Shown: one piece after another, positions 33,936 to 42,934 of the stretch
How the letters are laid out: every line of letters starts with the position of its first letter
Position numbering within the stretch: the first letter of the stretch is position 1
Origin: Verrucomicrobiaceae bacterium
GTDB lineage: Bacteria; Verrucomicrobiota; Verrucomicrobiia; Verrucomicrobiales; Verrucomicrobiaceae
Length of the DNA: 64,000 bases
Reading direction: 5' to 3'
Assembly: GCA_027490195.1 (NCBI GenBank)
Contig: JAIXYN010000072.1
Coordinates: 1 to 64,000 of the forward strand
Notes under the pieces: model-generated
The model's database searches: none
Told to the model about the DNA's origin: nothing
The model's input: the letters and a program-made list of their open reading frames with translations, nothing else
Made by a program: the position numbers and the translations under genes

Positions 33936-34676
33936 ATGTCACCCAAGTCTATCCAAAGCGCCTTTTTTGCCAGCATGGCTGATCCGCAAGCGTTCCGGCT
34001 CATGTTTGATCAGCAGCCCAACGTGTTCTTTTTTGTGAAGGACCGCGAGAGCCGCCTCGTGGCCGCGAGCGAGCCGATGTGGACGCGGCTGGGTTACGAA
34101 TGCGAAGCGGACCTCATTGGCCGCCTTGATGAAGACTTCTACCCTGAGCAAGCCGCCAAGGCCTACCGTGCCGATGATGCGCTGGTCTTCCGCACGGGCA
34201 AGCCGCAGATCAACCGCCTCGAAGTCTGGTATGATGAGCAGCGCACGCTGACATGGTTTCTCACCACCAAGGTGCCGCTGCGGGGCAAGAACGGGAAAAT
34301 CATCGGCCTCATGGGCCTGACGCGGCGGGATGAAGGCCGCAGCCGCCATCAGCCGAGCAGTGAGGTCACGCTGATCATCACCCACATTCAAAAGAATACT
34401 GGGCGCATCCTCAGCACCACGGAGCTGGCGCGCGAATGCGGCCTCTCGGAGCGCTCGCTGTATCGCAAGATCCATCAAGCCCTCGGCATCACGCCGTATG
34501 AACTCATGCTGCGCATCCGCATTGAGTCAGCGGCCGAGGCGCTGATCCAGACGCGAAACAAAGTGATCGATATTGCCACGGCCCACGGCTTCTGCGATCA
34601 AAGCGCCTTCACCCAGCACTTCCGCAAACGCATTGGCATGACGCCGAAGCAGTTCCGCATGCGGCATCAAGGGTAG
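33936..34676 (+). CDS. PAS-domain AraC family regulator (intact copy)
   Basis: 246 residues starting at 33936 (MSPKSIQSAFFASMADPQAF). Residues about 20-135 form a PAS sensor (FDQQPNVFFFVKDRESRLVA, GLMGLTRRDEG); about 145-246 are two AraC helix-turn-helix units (STTELARECGLSERSLYRKI and IATAHGFCDQSAFTQHFRKR, ending IGMTPKQFRMRHQG). The start region TGTTATCATCCTGCCATG matches the regulator side of blocks A and B, but the longer block is absent upstream and no target gene lies on the minus side. It may therefore be the surviving regulator for operons A-C acting at a distance; the signal sensed by PAS is unknown. Confidence 0.9.
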   Translation: MSPKSIQSAFFASMADPQAFRLMFDQQPNVFFFVKDRESRLVAASEPMWTRLGYECEADLIGRLDEDFYPEQAAKAYRADDALVFRTGKPQINRLEVWYDEQRTLTWFLTTKVPLRGKNGKIIGLMGLTRRDEGRSRHQPSSEVTLIITHIQKNTGRILSTTELARECGLSERSLYRKIHQALGITPYELMLRIRIESAAEALIQTRNKVIDIATAHGFCDQSAFTQHFRKRIGMTPKQFRMRHQG

Positions 34677-34781
34677 GGGCTTGGGGCGTGGATGTCGATG
34701 GAGGCGACGCTTGGATGAAAAGTGTCAAGAATTTGCACACTGACCCCCTTTTGAGGCGTGGCGGGTGGCGGAAAATTTTGG

Positions 34782-36041
34782 CTAAACTTCGCTCACGATG
34801 CCGTTGCTGGCACCGAAGGTCTGGGACTCGATGCCCATGTGGTGGAGCATGCGGACGTAGAGATTCGAGAGGAGCTTGTTGTTCTTGGTGTCGAAGGCGA
34901 GGTGGCCCTGGTGCTTGAAACCGCCGCCAGCGAGGAGGATGGGGAGGTTGTTGTTGTCGTGGGAGGACGAGTTCCCGAGGTTGCTGGTGTAGAGCACGGC
35001 GGTGTGATCGAGCAGGGACTGGCCGCCGTCCTGGCTGAGCTTCATTTTTTCGAGGAACTCGCCGAAGAGCTTGATCTCGGCTTCTTCGATGAGGGCGAGC
35101 TGTTCGAGCTTGGCGGGGTCCTGACCGTGATGGGAGGCATCGTGGTGGCCGATGTTTACGCCGGTGATCTCCGGACGCTCCTGCGAGCCGATCCAGAGTG
35201 AGACGACGCGGGTGGAGTCTGTCTGCAGGGCGAGGTGCACGATGTCATACCAGAGGCGTGAGCGCTCCAAAAGCTGCGGGCCGCTGAACTCGGTGGTGGG
35301 TGTGGCGAAGTCCACGTGGGGCTTGGGCGTGGTGCTCCAGTGTTCGTCCTGCTGGAGGGTGTGCTCGGCCTCGCGCACGGAGGAGAGGAAGAGATCAAGG
35401 CGGTCGCGGTCGGTGCTGCTGACGCGGCGGTTGAGGGCTTTGATTTGCTCGCCCACGTCATCGAGGATGCTTTGACCGTCCTTCACGCGTTGGAGCTCGC
35501 GGGCTTCTTCCTCCGGCGTGCCGGCGATGAAAAGTTTTTTGAAGACGGTGGTGGCGCGCTGCTCGGATGGGATGCGCACGCCGCGCTTATTCCACGCGAC
35601 ATCGCCGCCGCCGAGGATGAGGGAGGGGAAGCGCGTCTGATTGCCGAGGTGGGAAGCGACTTCCTGATCGAGCGAGATGCCGTTCTTGATGTCTTTGTCG
35701 CGGATGAATTCGGGGGCGACGCCGGTGAAGATTCCCACTTCGGCGAAATGGCCTGCGGCATAGCGGTGGGACATGCCGGAGAAGACGGTGAACTGATCGC
35801 GATGCGCCTGCAGGTTCTTCAAGTAGCGGCTGGGGGTGTAGTCTTTGCCTGCGTGCTCGGGGAAGAAGTTGGGCCCATACATGCCGAGTGGCTGGCCGAC
35901 GAGGACCATGCGCGGTGGGCGTTTGAGCGCTTTCTTCGCTTCATTGGCAGAGGCGGGGATCATGGCCTCCAGAAAGGGCAGGCCGATGGCGATGCCGGAG
36001 GAGCGCAGGAAGGTGCGGCGGTCGAGTCGTGGGGCGGGCAT
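34782..36041 (-). CDS. DUF1552 family exported protein
   Basis: 419 residues with Tat-like leader LDRRTFLRSSGIAIGLPFLE. It belongs to the DUF1552 subgroup with PRMVLVGQPLGMYGPNFFPE, YTPSRYLKNLQAHRDQFTVF, SGMSHRYAAGHFAEVGIFTG and LQTDSTRVVSLWIG, and ends YVRMLHHMGIESQTFGASNG. Sequence differs clearly from the 9291 and 53368 paralogues. It follows the DUF1592 gene by 18 bases, as in two other pairs in this window. Function not established; envelope location inferred from the leader. Confidence 0.9.
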   Translation of the reverse strand: MPAPRLDRRTFLRSSGIAIGLPFLEAMIPASANEAKKALKRPPRMVLVGQPLGMYGPNFFPEHAGKDYTPSRYLKNLQAHRDQFTVFSGMSHRYAAGHFAEVGIFTGVAPEFIRDKDIKNGISLDQEVASHLGNQTRFPSLILGGGDVAWNKRGVRIPSEQRATTVFKKLFIAGTPEEEARELQRVKDGQSILDDVGEQIKALNRRVSSTDRDRLDLFLSSVREAEHTLQQDEHWSTTPKPHVDFATPTTEFSGPQLLERSRLWYDIVHLALQTDSTRVVSLWIGSQERPEITGVNIGHHDASHHGQDPAKLEQLALIEEAEIKLFGEFLEKMKLSQDGGQSLLDHTAVLYTSNLGNSSSHDNNNLPILLAGGGFKHQGHLAFDTKNNKLLSNLYVRMLHHMGIESQTFGASNGIVSEV

Positions 36042-36059
36042 GGCGGTGGGCGGTTGTGG

Positions 36060-38555
36060 TTACTTGTTCAAGAAGACGCGGCTTTGTACGATTTCATGCA
36101 CGAGGGTGCGCAGGCCGTTGTTTTTGGTGCGCAGGGTGGCGACGATTTGTTCGATGACTTCGCGGTCGGCGAATTGGATGTCGGCACCAGTTGCGTAGAT
36201 GATGAGCTTTTGGGTAAGGCTGCGGGCGAGCTGGTCTTTGTCTTCCAGCAGCAGCTTCTTGTAGTCGGAGATGTCTTTGAAAGGCTTGCCCTCCGGGGTG
36301 ATGCCGCCCTGCTCCACATCGGCACCGCGATAGACGCCGCGCCCGTTGGTGGGAAAGAGGGGCATGGGGTAGGCTTTGGTGCGCTCGGTGCCACGGTAGA
36401 AGTCGCGGTAGTTGCCGATGGGATCGAAATTCTCCAGCGCAAAGCCGGGCGGGTCGATGTGATTGTGACAACTGGCGCAGGCGGGGGTGTTGCGGTGTTT
36501 ATCAAGCTGCTGGCGGATGGTGGTGGCGCCACGGATGTCTGGCTCGATGGCGGGCACATCGGGCGGTGGTGGTGCGGGCGGCTTGCCGAGGATACGATTC
36601 AAAATCCAGGTGCCGCGCAGCACGGGGGAGGTGCGTGTGCCGTCTGCGGTGACTTTCAAGACGCTGCCTTGCGTCATCACACCGCCACGGTGTGCCTCGG
36701 GTGGGAGCTTTACTTTGCGAAAGTCCGCGCCTTGTACGTCGGGGATGCCATACAGTTTGGCGAGGCGCTCATTGAGCATGGACCAGTCGGAGTCGATGAA
36801 GTTGAGCAGGGAGAGATCGTGGCGCAGGACTTCTTCAAAGAAGAGCTGCGTCTCGCGTGGCATGGCATCGAGCAGAAGGTAATCAAAGTCGCTATAGAGC
36901 TGCGGGTCGGGGATGGTGAAGTCGATCTTGCGCAGGTCGAGCCACTGGCCGGTGAAGTTGGTGGTGAAGCGGCTAGCGCGTGGGGCATTCAACATTCGCT
37001 CCACCTGCGCGCGCAGCACTGCGGGCTGGTGCAGCGTGTTCTTGGTGGCGAGAGCGATGAGTTCTTCATCCGGTGCGGAAGACCAGAGGAAGTAGGAAAG
37101 GCGCTCGGCGAGGGAGAAGTCATCGAGTTTTGTGGAGACGAGATCGCCCTGCGCGGTGGCCTGGGCGCTTGCTGAGTCCATGAGGAAGAGGAAGTCCGGT
37201 GAGGAGAGGATGAGCTTGAAGCCGTACGTCAGCGCATCATTGAAGCTGTACTTCTGCTCCAGACGCTGCAGCACTTTGCCCACGTAATGCTGCTGCACCT
37301 CCGCGCTGACGGGGCGGCGAAAGGCACGTGGCAGGAAGGCGCGGATGATGCGCTCGGCATCGGCCTGCGGATTCGTCGAGGCGGGAACGAGAGGATCGGC
37401 GAGCCACTGGGACTCGGTGCGCTTGTCATTGATGACGGGCACGCGTGTGCCTGCCAGCTCAGCTTTGACGACGGAGCGCGCCTTGAGCGGGACCTCGCCA
37501 TAGAGGGTCTTGTAGGCGGGAGGCGGGAAGGCATCCAGCGGGCCGTCGATCTGCATCCACTCCACCATGAGGCCGGGGCCGGTGTATTCCTCGATGGGCT
37601 TTTTGAAAATGCGGATGTCCCAGGTGGTGAGGAGATTGACGACGAAGGCTTGATCGCGGCCGAGGTCCACCTCGTATTCGATGACGCGTGGTTTGCCATG
37701 GGGGATCTCGCGCACCTCGCGCAGCACGGGGCCTTCGCGGCCGCTTTGATTCACCACCATGAAGCCCACGGGCAGGGGCTTGGCCTCTGCGCCGACGGCA
37801 CAGGCGGACATGGTGACGCGGTAGCGCCCGGCCATCTTCACCGCCGAGGTGGCGCACAGGCCGTAGCGCGGCAGCTTGCTGTAAAAGATGAGCGCGCCGT
37901 CCTGCATGCGTGCGCTGCGTGTGAGGGTCTGCTGGAAGTTTGAGCCTTTCTTCACGATCATCTCCGCCGTGCGGCGGTCGCTGAAGGGGATGGGCGGATT
38001 GATGGGGATGACGGACTGCACGGCCTTGGCTGCGGCCTCTTGATAGCGCAGAAAATGCGTGGCGGAGAGATCTAGGCCAGTGCTGACATTGTCAAAGCCG
38101 GCGGTGGTGCTGTCTTCGGGCAGGAGTTCTTTGAGCGCGACGTTGGTGCCAAGGAGATCGCGCAGGGTGTTCTCGAACTCGGTGCCATTGAGGCGGCGCA
38201 CCATGACGCGGCCTTGTTTCTGCTGATGGTCCAGGGATGCGGCGTGAAGGTGCTGGCGAAGAAAGGCTGTGGCGGCATCGAGTTCACCCTGAGGTGGGCG
38301 TTCGCGCTTTTTGGGAGGCATCTCGCCGGAGACGATTTTGTCGAACACCGCAGTCCATTTTTTCATGGCGGCGGCATCGTGAAGATCGGTGGAAAGGGTG
38401 TCGAGTCGCAGGCCGCTTTTTTGCGTGTCCTCGCCGTGGCAGTCGATGCAGTGCTCATCCAGCAAGGGCCTGACCTTGGCGGTGAAATCCGGTGCCGCGC
38501 CGGCAGGGCTCAAGGCGAGAACGAAGAAGGCGGAGATGAAGCGGAGCGGCGGCAT
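36060..38555 (-). CDS. DUF1587/1592/1588/1585 cytochrome c-like protein
   Basis: 831 residues from the ATG at 38555 (MPPLRFISAFFVLALSPAGA signal peptide; the longer frame up to 38672 lacks one). Heme site C-I-D-C-H (C36, C39, H40), DUF1587 (MVRRLNGTEFENTLRDLLGT), middle beta region, DUF1595/DUF1592 (LAERLSYFLWSSAPDEELIA), DUF1588 with GGVMTQGSVLKVTADGTRTS, second heme-like site C-A-S-C-H followed by NHIDPPGFALENFDPIGNY, then DUF1585. It lacks the WIDWxExEGP-ending module of the 10605 and 48562 proteins in the same form. Translated ahead of the DUF1552 gene. Presumed envelope redox enzyme for sugars. Confidence 0.88.
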   Translation of the reverse strand: MPPLRFISAFFVLALSPAGAAPDFTAKVRPLLDEHCIDCHGEDTQKSGLRLDTLSTDLHDAAAMKKWTAVFDKIVSGEMPPKKRERPPQGELDAATAFLRQHLHAASLDHQQKQGRVMVRRLNGTEFENTLRDLLGTNVALKELLPEDSTTAGFDNVSTGLDLSATHFLRYQEAAAKAVQSVIPINPPIPFSDRRTAEMIVKKGSNFQQTLTRSARMQDGALIFYSKLPRYGLCATSAVKMAGRYRVTMSACAVGAEAKPLPVGFMVVNQSGREGPVLREVREIPHGKPRVIEYEVDLGRDQAFVVNLLTTWDIRIFKKPIEEYTGPGLMVEWMQIDGPLDAFPPPAYKTLYGEVPLKARSVVKAELAGTRVPVINDKRTESQWLADPLVPASTNPQADAERIIRAFLPRAFRRPVSAEVQQHYVGKVLQRLEQKYSFNDALTYGFKLILSSPDFLFLMDSASAQATAQGDLVSTKLDDFSLAERLSYFLWSSAPDEELIALATKNTLHQPAVLRAQVERMLNAPRASRFTTNFTGQWLDLRKIDFTIPDPQLYSDFDYLLLDAMPRETQLFFEEVLRHDLSLLNFIDSDWSMLNERLAKLYGIPDVQGADFRKVKLPPEAHRGGVMTQGSVLKVTADGTRTSPVLRGTWILNRILGKPPAPPPPDVPAIEPDIRGATTIRQQLDKHRNTPACASCHNHIDPPGFALENFDPIGNYRDFYRGTERTKAYPMPLFPTNGRGVYRGADVEQGGITPEGKPFKDISDYKKLLLEDKDQLARSLTQKLIIYATGADIQFADREVIEQIVATLRTKNNGLRTLVHEIVQSRVFLNK

Positions 38556-38908
38556 GGGGTTGGGGATGATGTGAACGCATCTGCCGCGCTGCCTTTTTCT
38601 TTTGGCTGCAGGAGAATGGCGGCGCGAAGAACATTCGCATCTCACAAAATCGCTTGGAGCACTGCGCTGCACAGATCGCGGTGGGGGGAGCCCATGACGT
38701 ATGAACTTTGTTCTACCTCACTGTGAGCTTGGATGAGTCGTGGTGCTGGCTGGCGTGCTTGATGAGTTCACGGTGGGTGCTGCCGCCCATGGGGGCACTC
38801 GACCGATGGGCCATGCGTTTTGAGAACCGGTCTGGCACAGAGACTGCGACGTCATTTCCAAGACCATGGAACTTGACCCGGTGGCAGAAAGGCTCTCTCC
38901 CTCACCGC
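38556..38908. other. 353-bp intergenic region
   Basis: Gap between the divergent DUF1592 and MFS genes. A minus-strand frame reads MAHRSSAPMGGSTHRELIKH, which has a natural look but no start, no continuation and no family I know. I see no clear hairpin or sigma-70 promoter. Confidence 0.3.
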
Positions 38909-40468
38909 ATGCCTGATACTCTGACTGCACCTTCTTCATTTAAGCAGACCGTCCTCCGGGGCGGCGTGCTCGCGCTGTTTTGCTGGGCGGTGGGATGGAT
39001 GGCGATGACGAAGCTGGCGCTGGGTGCGGTGGCGGGCTGTGTCATCGGCGGGGCCACGTTTGGGATCGGGCTGTATGCCATCGCCAATCTCAAAGACGCG
39101 CCCCCCGGGCTGTGGGTGACGTTTGCGCTGAAGCTGCTGAGCGTGACCGGCTACAAAATCATGATGGTGGTCATGGTGTCCTACCTCATGAAGGACTGCG
39201 GCATGAGCGATGCGGAGGCCCAGCATGGCTACCTGCTGCTGGGGCTGATGATGTCTTGCTGCACGCTGCTGGCGGGCTCCATCACGGATGCCATCGGGCT
39301 GCGGCGCACGCTGACCATCGGCGTCACGCTGGCGGTGCTGGCGCGCCTCATCATGATCTCGGTATCGCAGCCATGGCTGGTGCTGACGGTGGGCCTCATC
39401 CCCGTGGCCGTGGGCGAGGCGCTGTGTACGCCCGTGCTCGTGGCGGCGACGCGGAAATTCAGCACGCCGGAGCAGCGCAGCGTGGCCTTCTCCGTCTTTT
39501 ATTCGCTGCTGAATCTGGGATTCATGGCCGGGTACTTCATCTTTGACGGCATCAAGCAGATGGGCGGTGGCGGCCCCACGATCCACACCTGGGTGGGCGA
39601 CCACAGCATCCAGCACGTGCTCTTTGTCGTGAGCGCCGGCATCGAGATCTTCATGCTGCCCGTGCTGCTGCTGCTGCGTGAACGCGATGCCCCTGGCGAG
39701 GACAGAGACGCGCCGGTGCGAAAGATGACCGTGGGCGGAGCCGTCAAGGAGTCGGCGCGGTTGTTTGGCATGCTGCTCAAGCATCCGGGCTTTCACCGCC
39801 TGCTCATGTTCCTGGCCGTGATCGGGCTTCTCAAAATCGTGTTCAGCATCATGGACGGCGTGCTGCCCACCTTCCTGGAGCGCGAGCTGGGCGTGGAAGG
39901 CGGCAAGCGCGCAGGCCGTGCGAACGCGGTGAACAGCGTGCTCATCCTCATCCTCGCGCCCATCGCGGGCATCCTCACTCGCAAGATCCCGGCGTATCCC
40001 ATGGTCATTTTCGGCGGCTTCATCACGGCTTCGTCATTCATCTTTCTGGCACTGCCCCAGTCGGTGTTCCAAGGCCTGGCCAACGGGACGCTCGGCCAGT
40101 GGATCATTCGCGGCTACTTCGACTGGCAGGGCGCGGCGAATCCGCTCTTTCTCACCGTGGTGCTGTGGCAGGTGGTCTTCTCCATTGGCGAGGCCTTTTA
40201 CTCGCCGCGTGTGTATGAGTATGCCGTGTCCATTGCGCCGAAGGGGCAGGAGGCTAGCTACGCGGCGCTCTCCGCCGTGCCGCTGCTGATGGGAAAGATC
40301 ACCACCGGTGCTGTGTTCGGCTGGCTGCTCGCCCGCTACTGCCCTGCCGTGGGCCCGCATGATCCCGTGACCATGTGGAGCATCGTGGGTGGACTGGTGC
40401 TGATGGCTCCGCTGCTGCTGCTGGTACTGCGGCCGTTTATTCGGATGAAGGAGGAGGGGAAGGAGTAG
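38909..40468 (+). CDS. MFS transporter
   Basis: 519 residues from the ATG at 38909 (MPDTLTAPSSFKQTVLRGGV); the 67 upstream codons of the open frame lack membrane or family features. About 12-14 hydrophobic segments, for example VLALFCWAVGWMAMTKLALG, GYLLLGLMMSCCTLLAGSIT, LMFLAVIGLLKIVFSIM and VLILILAPIAGILTRKIPAY. The loop DAIGLRRTL after the third segment resembles the MFS loop 2-3 motif. Substrate cannot be read from the sequence; the layout with long extra-loop hydrophobics recalls POT/peptide-type members. It is one of the few plus-strand genes here and stands alone. Confidence 0.85.
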   Translation: MPDTLTAPSSFKQTVLRGGVLALFCWAVGWMAMTKLALGAVAGCVIGGATFGIGLYAIANLKDAPPGLWVTFALKLLSVTGYKIMMVVMVSYLMKDCGMSDAEAQHGYLLLGLMMSCCTLLAGSITDAIGLRRTLTIGVTLAVLARLIMISVSQPWLVLTVGLIPVAVGEALCTPVLVAATRKFSTPEQRSVAFSVFYSLLNLGFMAGYFIFDGIKQMGGGGPTIHTWVGDHSIQHVLFVVSAGIEIFMLPVLLLLRERDAPGEDRDAPVRKMTVGGAVKESARLFGMLLKHPGFHRLLMFLAVIGLLKIVFSIMDGVLPTFLERELGVEGGKRAGRANAVNSVLILILAPIAGILTRKIPAYPMVIFGGFITASSFIFLALPQSVFQGLANGTLGQWIIRGYFDWQGAANPLFLTVVLWQVVFSIGEAFYSPRVYEYAVSIAPKGQEASYAALSAVPLLMGKITTGAVFGWLLARYCPAVGPHDPVTMWSIVGGLVLMAPLLLLVLRPFIRMKEEGKE

Positions 40469-40543
40469 TGTCTTTTTAAACCTGAAGGAACTTCTTCGCT
40501 GCCTCCTCTAAGTCATGTGACCTGACATTCCATCGAACGACGC

Positions 40544-41137
40544 ATGAAGATCGCTCCGCATCCAGACCAGCACGCCCTTATGGCGAGGCTCACTGCGGTG
40601 GGGGCCGATCTTGATGTCGCATTCAACGGGACGCTTTATCGTTTTATCAATCCAAGCTACTCCAAACGTGCACACATCGTGGATGGAGCGGGAGCGCTGC
40701 ACGCGGCAGGCAGGTGGCACTCACAAGGAGCCATTCGGCTGAGTTATACTGCCATCTCTCCTCAGACGGCTCTAACTGAAGCGCTGGCGCAGGCGAATTA
40801 TTACAACCTGCCGCTGACCAGAGCGCTGCCGCGTGTGCTTGTGGCTCTGCAATTGCAGGCCAGCCGCGTGCTGGACCTGCGCCTTGGTGAGGTGCGCCGG
40901 ACCTTGCGGCTCTCCGCTGCCACCATGCAAAAAACCGACTGGCGCGCGGAGAATCGGCATGGGCGCGAAGCCATCACCCAGGCATGGGGCCGGGGATTTG
41001 CCGCAGCAGGCTTTGAGGCCGTGATCGTTCCCAGTGCAGCGGATGCGGCGGGTGCCAATGTGCTGGTGTTTCCTGATAATTTGCGCTCTGGCACTCGTTT
41101 CGAGGTGGAGAATGATGTCATATGGCCCGCTCTGTGA
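40544..41137 (+). CDS. RES-domain toxin
   Basis: 197 residues. RES domain signs: LYRF (Arg33), GALHAAGRWHSQG with Arg57, ISYTAISPQTALTEAL-type segment (observed LSYTAISPQTALTEAL) with Glu79, and a late conserved Asn/Phe block (GANVLVFPDN). RES toxins degrade NAD+. The following Xre/MbcA-type gene overlaps its end. Toxin-first order is the reverse of the common Xre-RES layout. No promoter was assigned. Confidence 0.82.
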   Translation: MKIAPHPDQHALMARLTAVGADLDVAFNGTLYRFINPSYSKRAHIVDGAGALHAAGRWHSQGAIRLSYTAISPQTALTEALAQANYYNLPLTRALPRVLVALQLQASRVLDLRLGEVRRTLRLSAATMQKTDWRAENRHGREAITQAWGRGFAAAGFEAVIVPSAADAAGANVLVFPDNLRSGTRFEVENDVIWPAL

Positions 41138-41570
41138 TCCTGCAATTTTGCAGGATTGCCTTGCGCTGGTGGTGGGGATGCATGACAATGGAGGCATGGG
41201 AGCCCCCGTGATCCAGAAACCCGCCACCTGGCAACGTGCGAAAGACAGCGGCATCGCCCTGTACTCCTGGCGGCGCTCCATCGGGTTGAACCGTGGCACC
41301 TTTGCGCGCATGGCAAACTTCTCCGAGCGCACGCTGGCCACCTATGAGAAGCAGGCCAAATTTCCAATCACGGTGCGCCCCCAGGTCACCGAGGCTGTCC
41401 GGCTCGTGCAGGCCTTGCTGGAGATGATCCCCGCCGAGGAACTGCCGCAATGGCTGCAGAAGCCCAATCGCGGCTTTGGCGGACGAACGCCATGGGCGCT
41501 CATCCAGGCTGGAGAGCGGGATTTGATCTGGGCTATGATTCACCAGACGCAGCAGGGCACCTTTGCCTGA
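41112..41570 (+). CDS. Xre/MbcA/ParS-type antitoxin (DUF2384)
   Basis: 152 residues from the ATG at 41112, which follows an AGGTGGAG site and overlaps the RES gene by 26 bases; ATGs at 41115 and 41178 are alternatives. The middle holds a helix-turn-helix (SWRRSIGLNRGTFARMANFS, ERTLATYEKQ), the C-terminus the toxin-binding MbcA/ParS-like domain (VRLVQALLEMIPAEELPQWL, FGGRTPWALIQAGERDLI). The domain should bind and block the RES toxin and repress the operon. The overlap implies translational coupling with toxin made first, which would make antitoxin supply depend on toxin translation. Confidence 0.8.
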   Translation: MMSYGPLCDPAILQDCLALVVGMHDNGGMGAPVIQKPATWQRAKDSGIALYSWRRSIGLNRGTFARMANFSERTLATYEKQAKFPITVRPQVTEAVRLVQALLEMIPAEELPQWLQKPNRGFGGRTPWALIQAGERDLIWAMIHQTQQGTFA

Positions 41571-41615
41571 TTCCACTTCCCCGGCGGTGAGAACTCCCGT
41601 TGCGGCGCAACTGGT

Positions 41616-42893
41616 CTACTTTGCTGGCAGCGCGTAATACGCGCACTCGGCGAAGAAGAATTCGGCCATGTTGAGCTTGGAGTAGTCGTAGTGGCGGAGG
41701 GCGTGCTCGATGAGTTCGCGGTTGGAGCCGTCGTGGAGGAGGGAGACGATGGCGGCGGCGGCGAGTGGGTTTCGCATCAGGCTTGACTCATAGTGTTTGC
41801 GCTGGCCGCGCTTGGCGACGTCGGCGATTTTGGCGAGCCTGGCGGCGTCCTCCTGGGTGGGCTGGGGGAACCAGGTGGAGTAAACGGCGCGCCAGTTGGC
41901 GTTGCCAAAAACTTTGGTGTCGGCGTTGTCGAAGGTCTCGTGGGCCTTGATGGCGGGGAGGGCGTTGGTGGCGTTGACGGTGAGGCCGGTGCGGTAGAGT
42001 GCGCGGAGTGTTTCATCCTTTTCCATGGCGATGAGCTGGGAGAGGGAGTACTGACTGCCGACGTAGATCCAAAGCTGGGCTGTATCGATGTTGGCGATGG
42101 CTTCGCGATCATGGGGATAACCTTCGGCGCAGATTTCGGCGCGTGTTTTGCCGGCGGGTGTGGGGCGCTCGGCGCGGGCGGTGTGGTAGCGCTCCAGCCA
42201 GATGGGATCTCCTGTGATTTCATGGGTGGCACGGAGGAGGTGGAGGTAGCGGACGGCATCGCGGAAGAGGTGGCCGGTGAAGCCGCCGCGGAAAGTGCCT
42301 TTGAAGTCGCCTTCGCAGGGGATGTGCCACTGGGTGGCCTCCAGAGCAGTGGCGACTTCTTTGACCTTGGTGACGATTTGCTGGCGCTCCGCAGCGGTGG
42401 GGATGCCGCTTTTCAAATAGGCGTGCAGGCCGAGGAACCAAGGGTGGGTTTGATCGTCTGAGCTGAGCGGGTAATGGCAGACTCCATCCGTGCCGATGCC
42501 GCGTGCGATGAAGCCGGGGACATCAGAAACTGAGGCGCATTTGATGAGGCCCTGCGCGAGACGGCGGCACTGCTCCGCATCGGCGGAGGCACCGCTGCGG
42601 CGGGCGCGCTCGCACATGGCGGGGAGGTACATGCCGGTGAACATGGGGCCGTTTTCAATGGGGCTCCACCAGCCGATGGCATTGGGCCTGCCGAGCTTGC
42701 AGTCTTCGGGAGTGGGGAGTTCGCCCACGAAGTCGCGGATGATGCCGTGAGGATCGACGAAGCGGCGCCAGAGTTCGGAGTGGGCTTGGTCAAGGGCCTG
42801 CGGCAGAGTGGTCTCGGCAGCAGGCAGAGAAGCGTCTGTCAGCAGCAGCACGGTGAGCAGCGAGACGGTGCGTGAAACGACTTTTGAAAGCAT
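41616..42893 (-). CDS. Exported hypothetical protein, likely alpha/alpha-barrel
   Basis: 425 residues with signal peptide MLSKVVSRTVSLLTVLLLTDASLPAA. No family recognised with certainty. The helical pattern with aromatic and charged clusters (AIGWWSPIENGPMFTGMYLP, GFTGHLFRDAVRYLHLLRAT, TAQLWIYVGSQYSLSQLIAM) resembles (alpha/alpha)6 toroid enzymes such as unsaturated glucuronyl hydrolases and related glycoside hydrolases. It lies 41 bases downstream of a ThuA gene on the same strand. A role in sugar breakdown is inferred from neighbours and fold appearance. Confidence 0.7.
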   Translation of the reverse strand: MLSKVVSRTVSLLTVLLLTDASLPAAETTLPQALDQAHSELWRRFVDPHGIIRDFVGELPTPEDCKLGRPNAIGWWSPIENGPMFTGMYLPAMCERARRSGASADAEQCRRLAQGLIKCASVSDVPGFIARGIGTDGVCHYPLSSDDQTHPWFLGLHAYLKSGIPTAAERQQIVTKVKEVATALEATQWHIPCEGDFKGTFRGGFTGHLFRDAVRYLHLLRATHEITGDPIWLERYHTARAERPTPAGKTRAEICAEGYPHDREAIANIDTAQLWIYVGSQYSLSQLIAMEKDETLRALYRTGLTVNATNALPAIKAHETFDNADTKVFGNANWRAVYSTWFPQPTQEDAARLAKIADVAKRGQRKHYESSLMRNPLAAAAIVSLLHDGSNRELIEHALRHYDYSKLNMAEFFFAECAYYALPAK

Positions 42894-42934
42894 GCTGGGA
42901 AATGTGAAGGTGTGTTAGTGGCGGAGAGTGTGCA

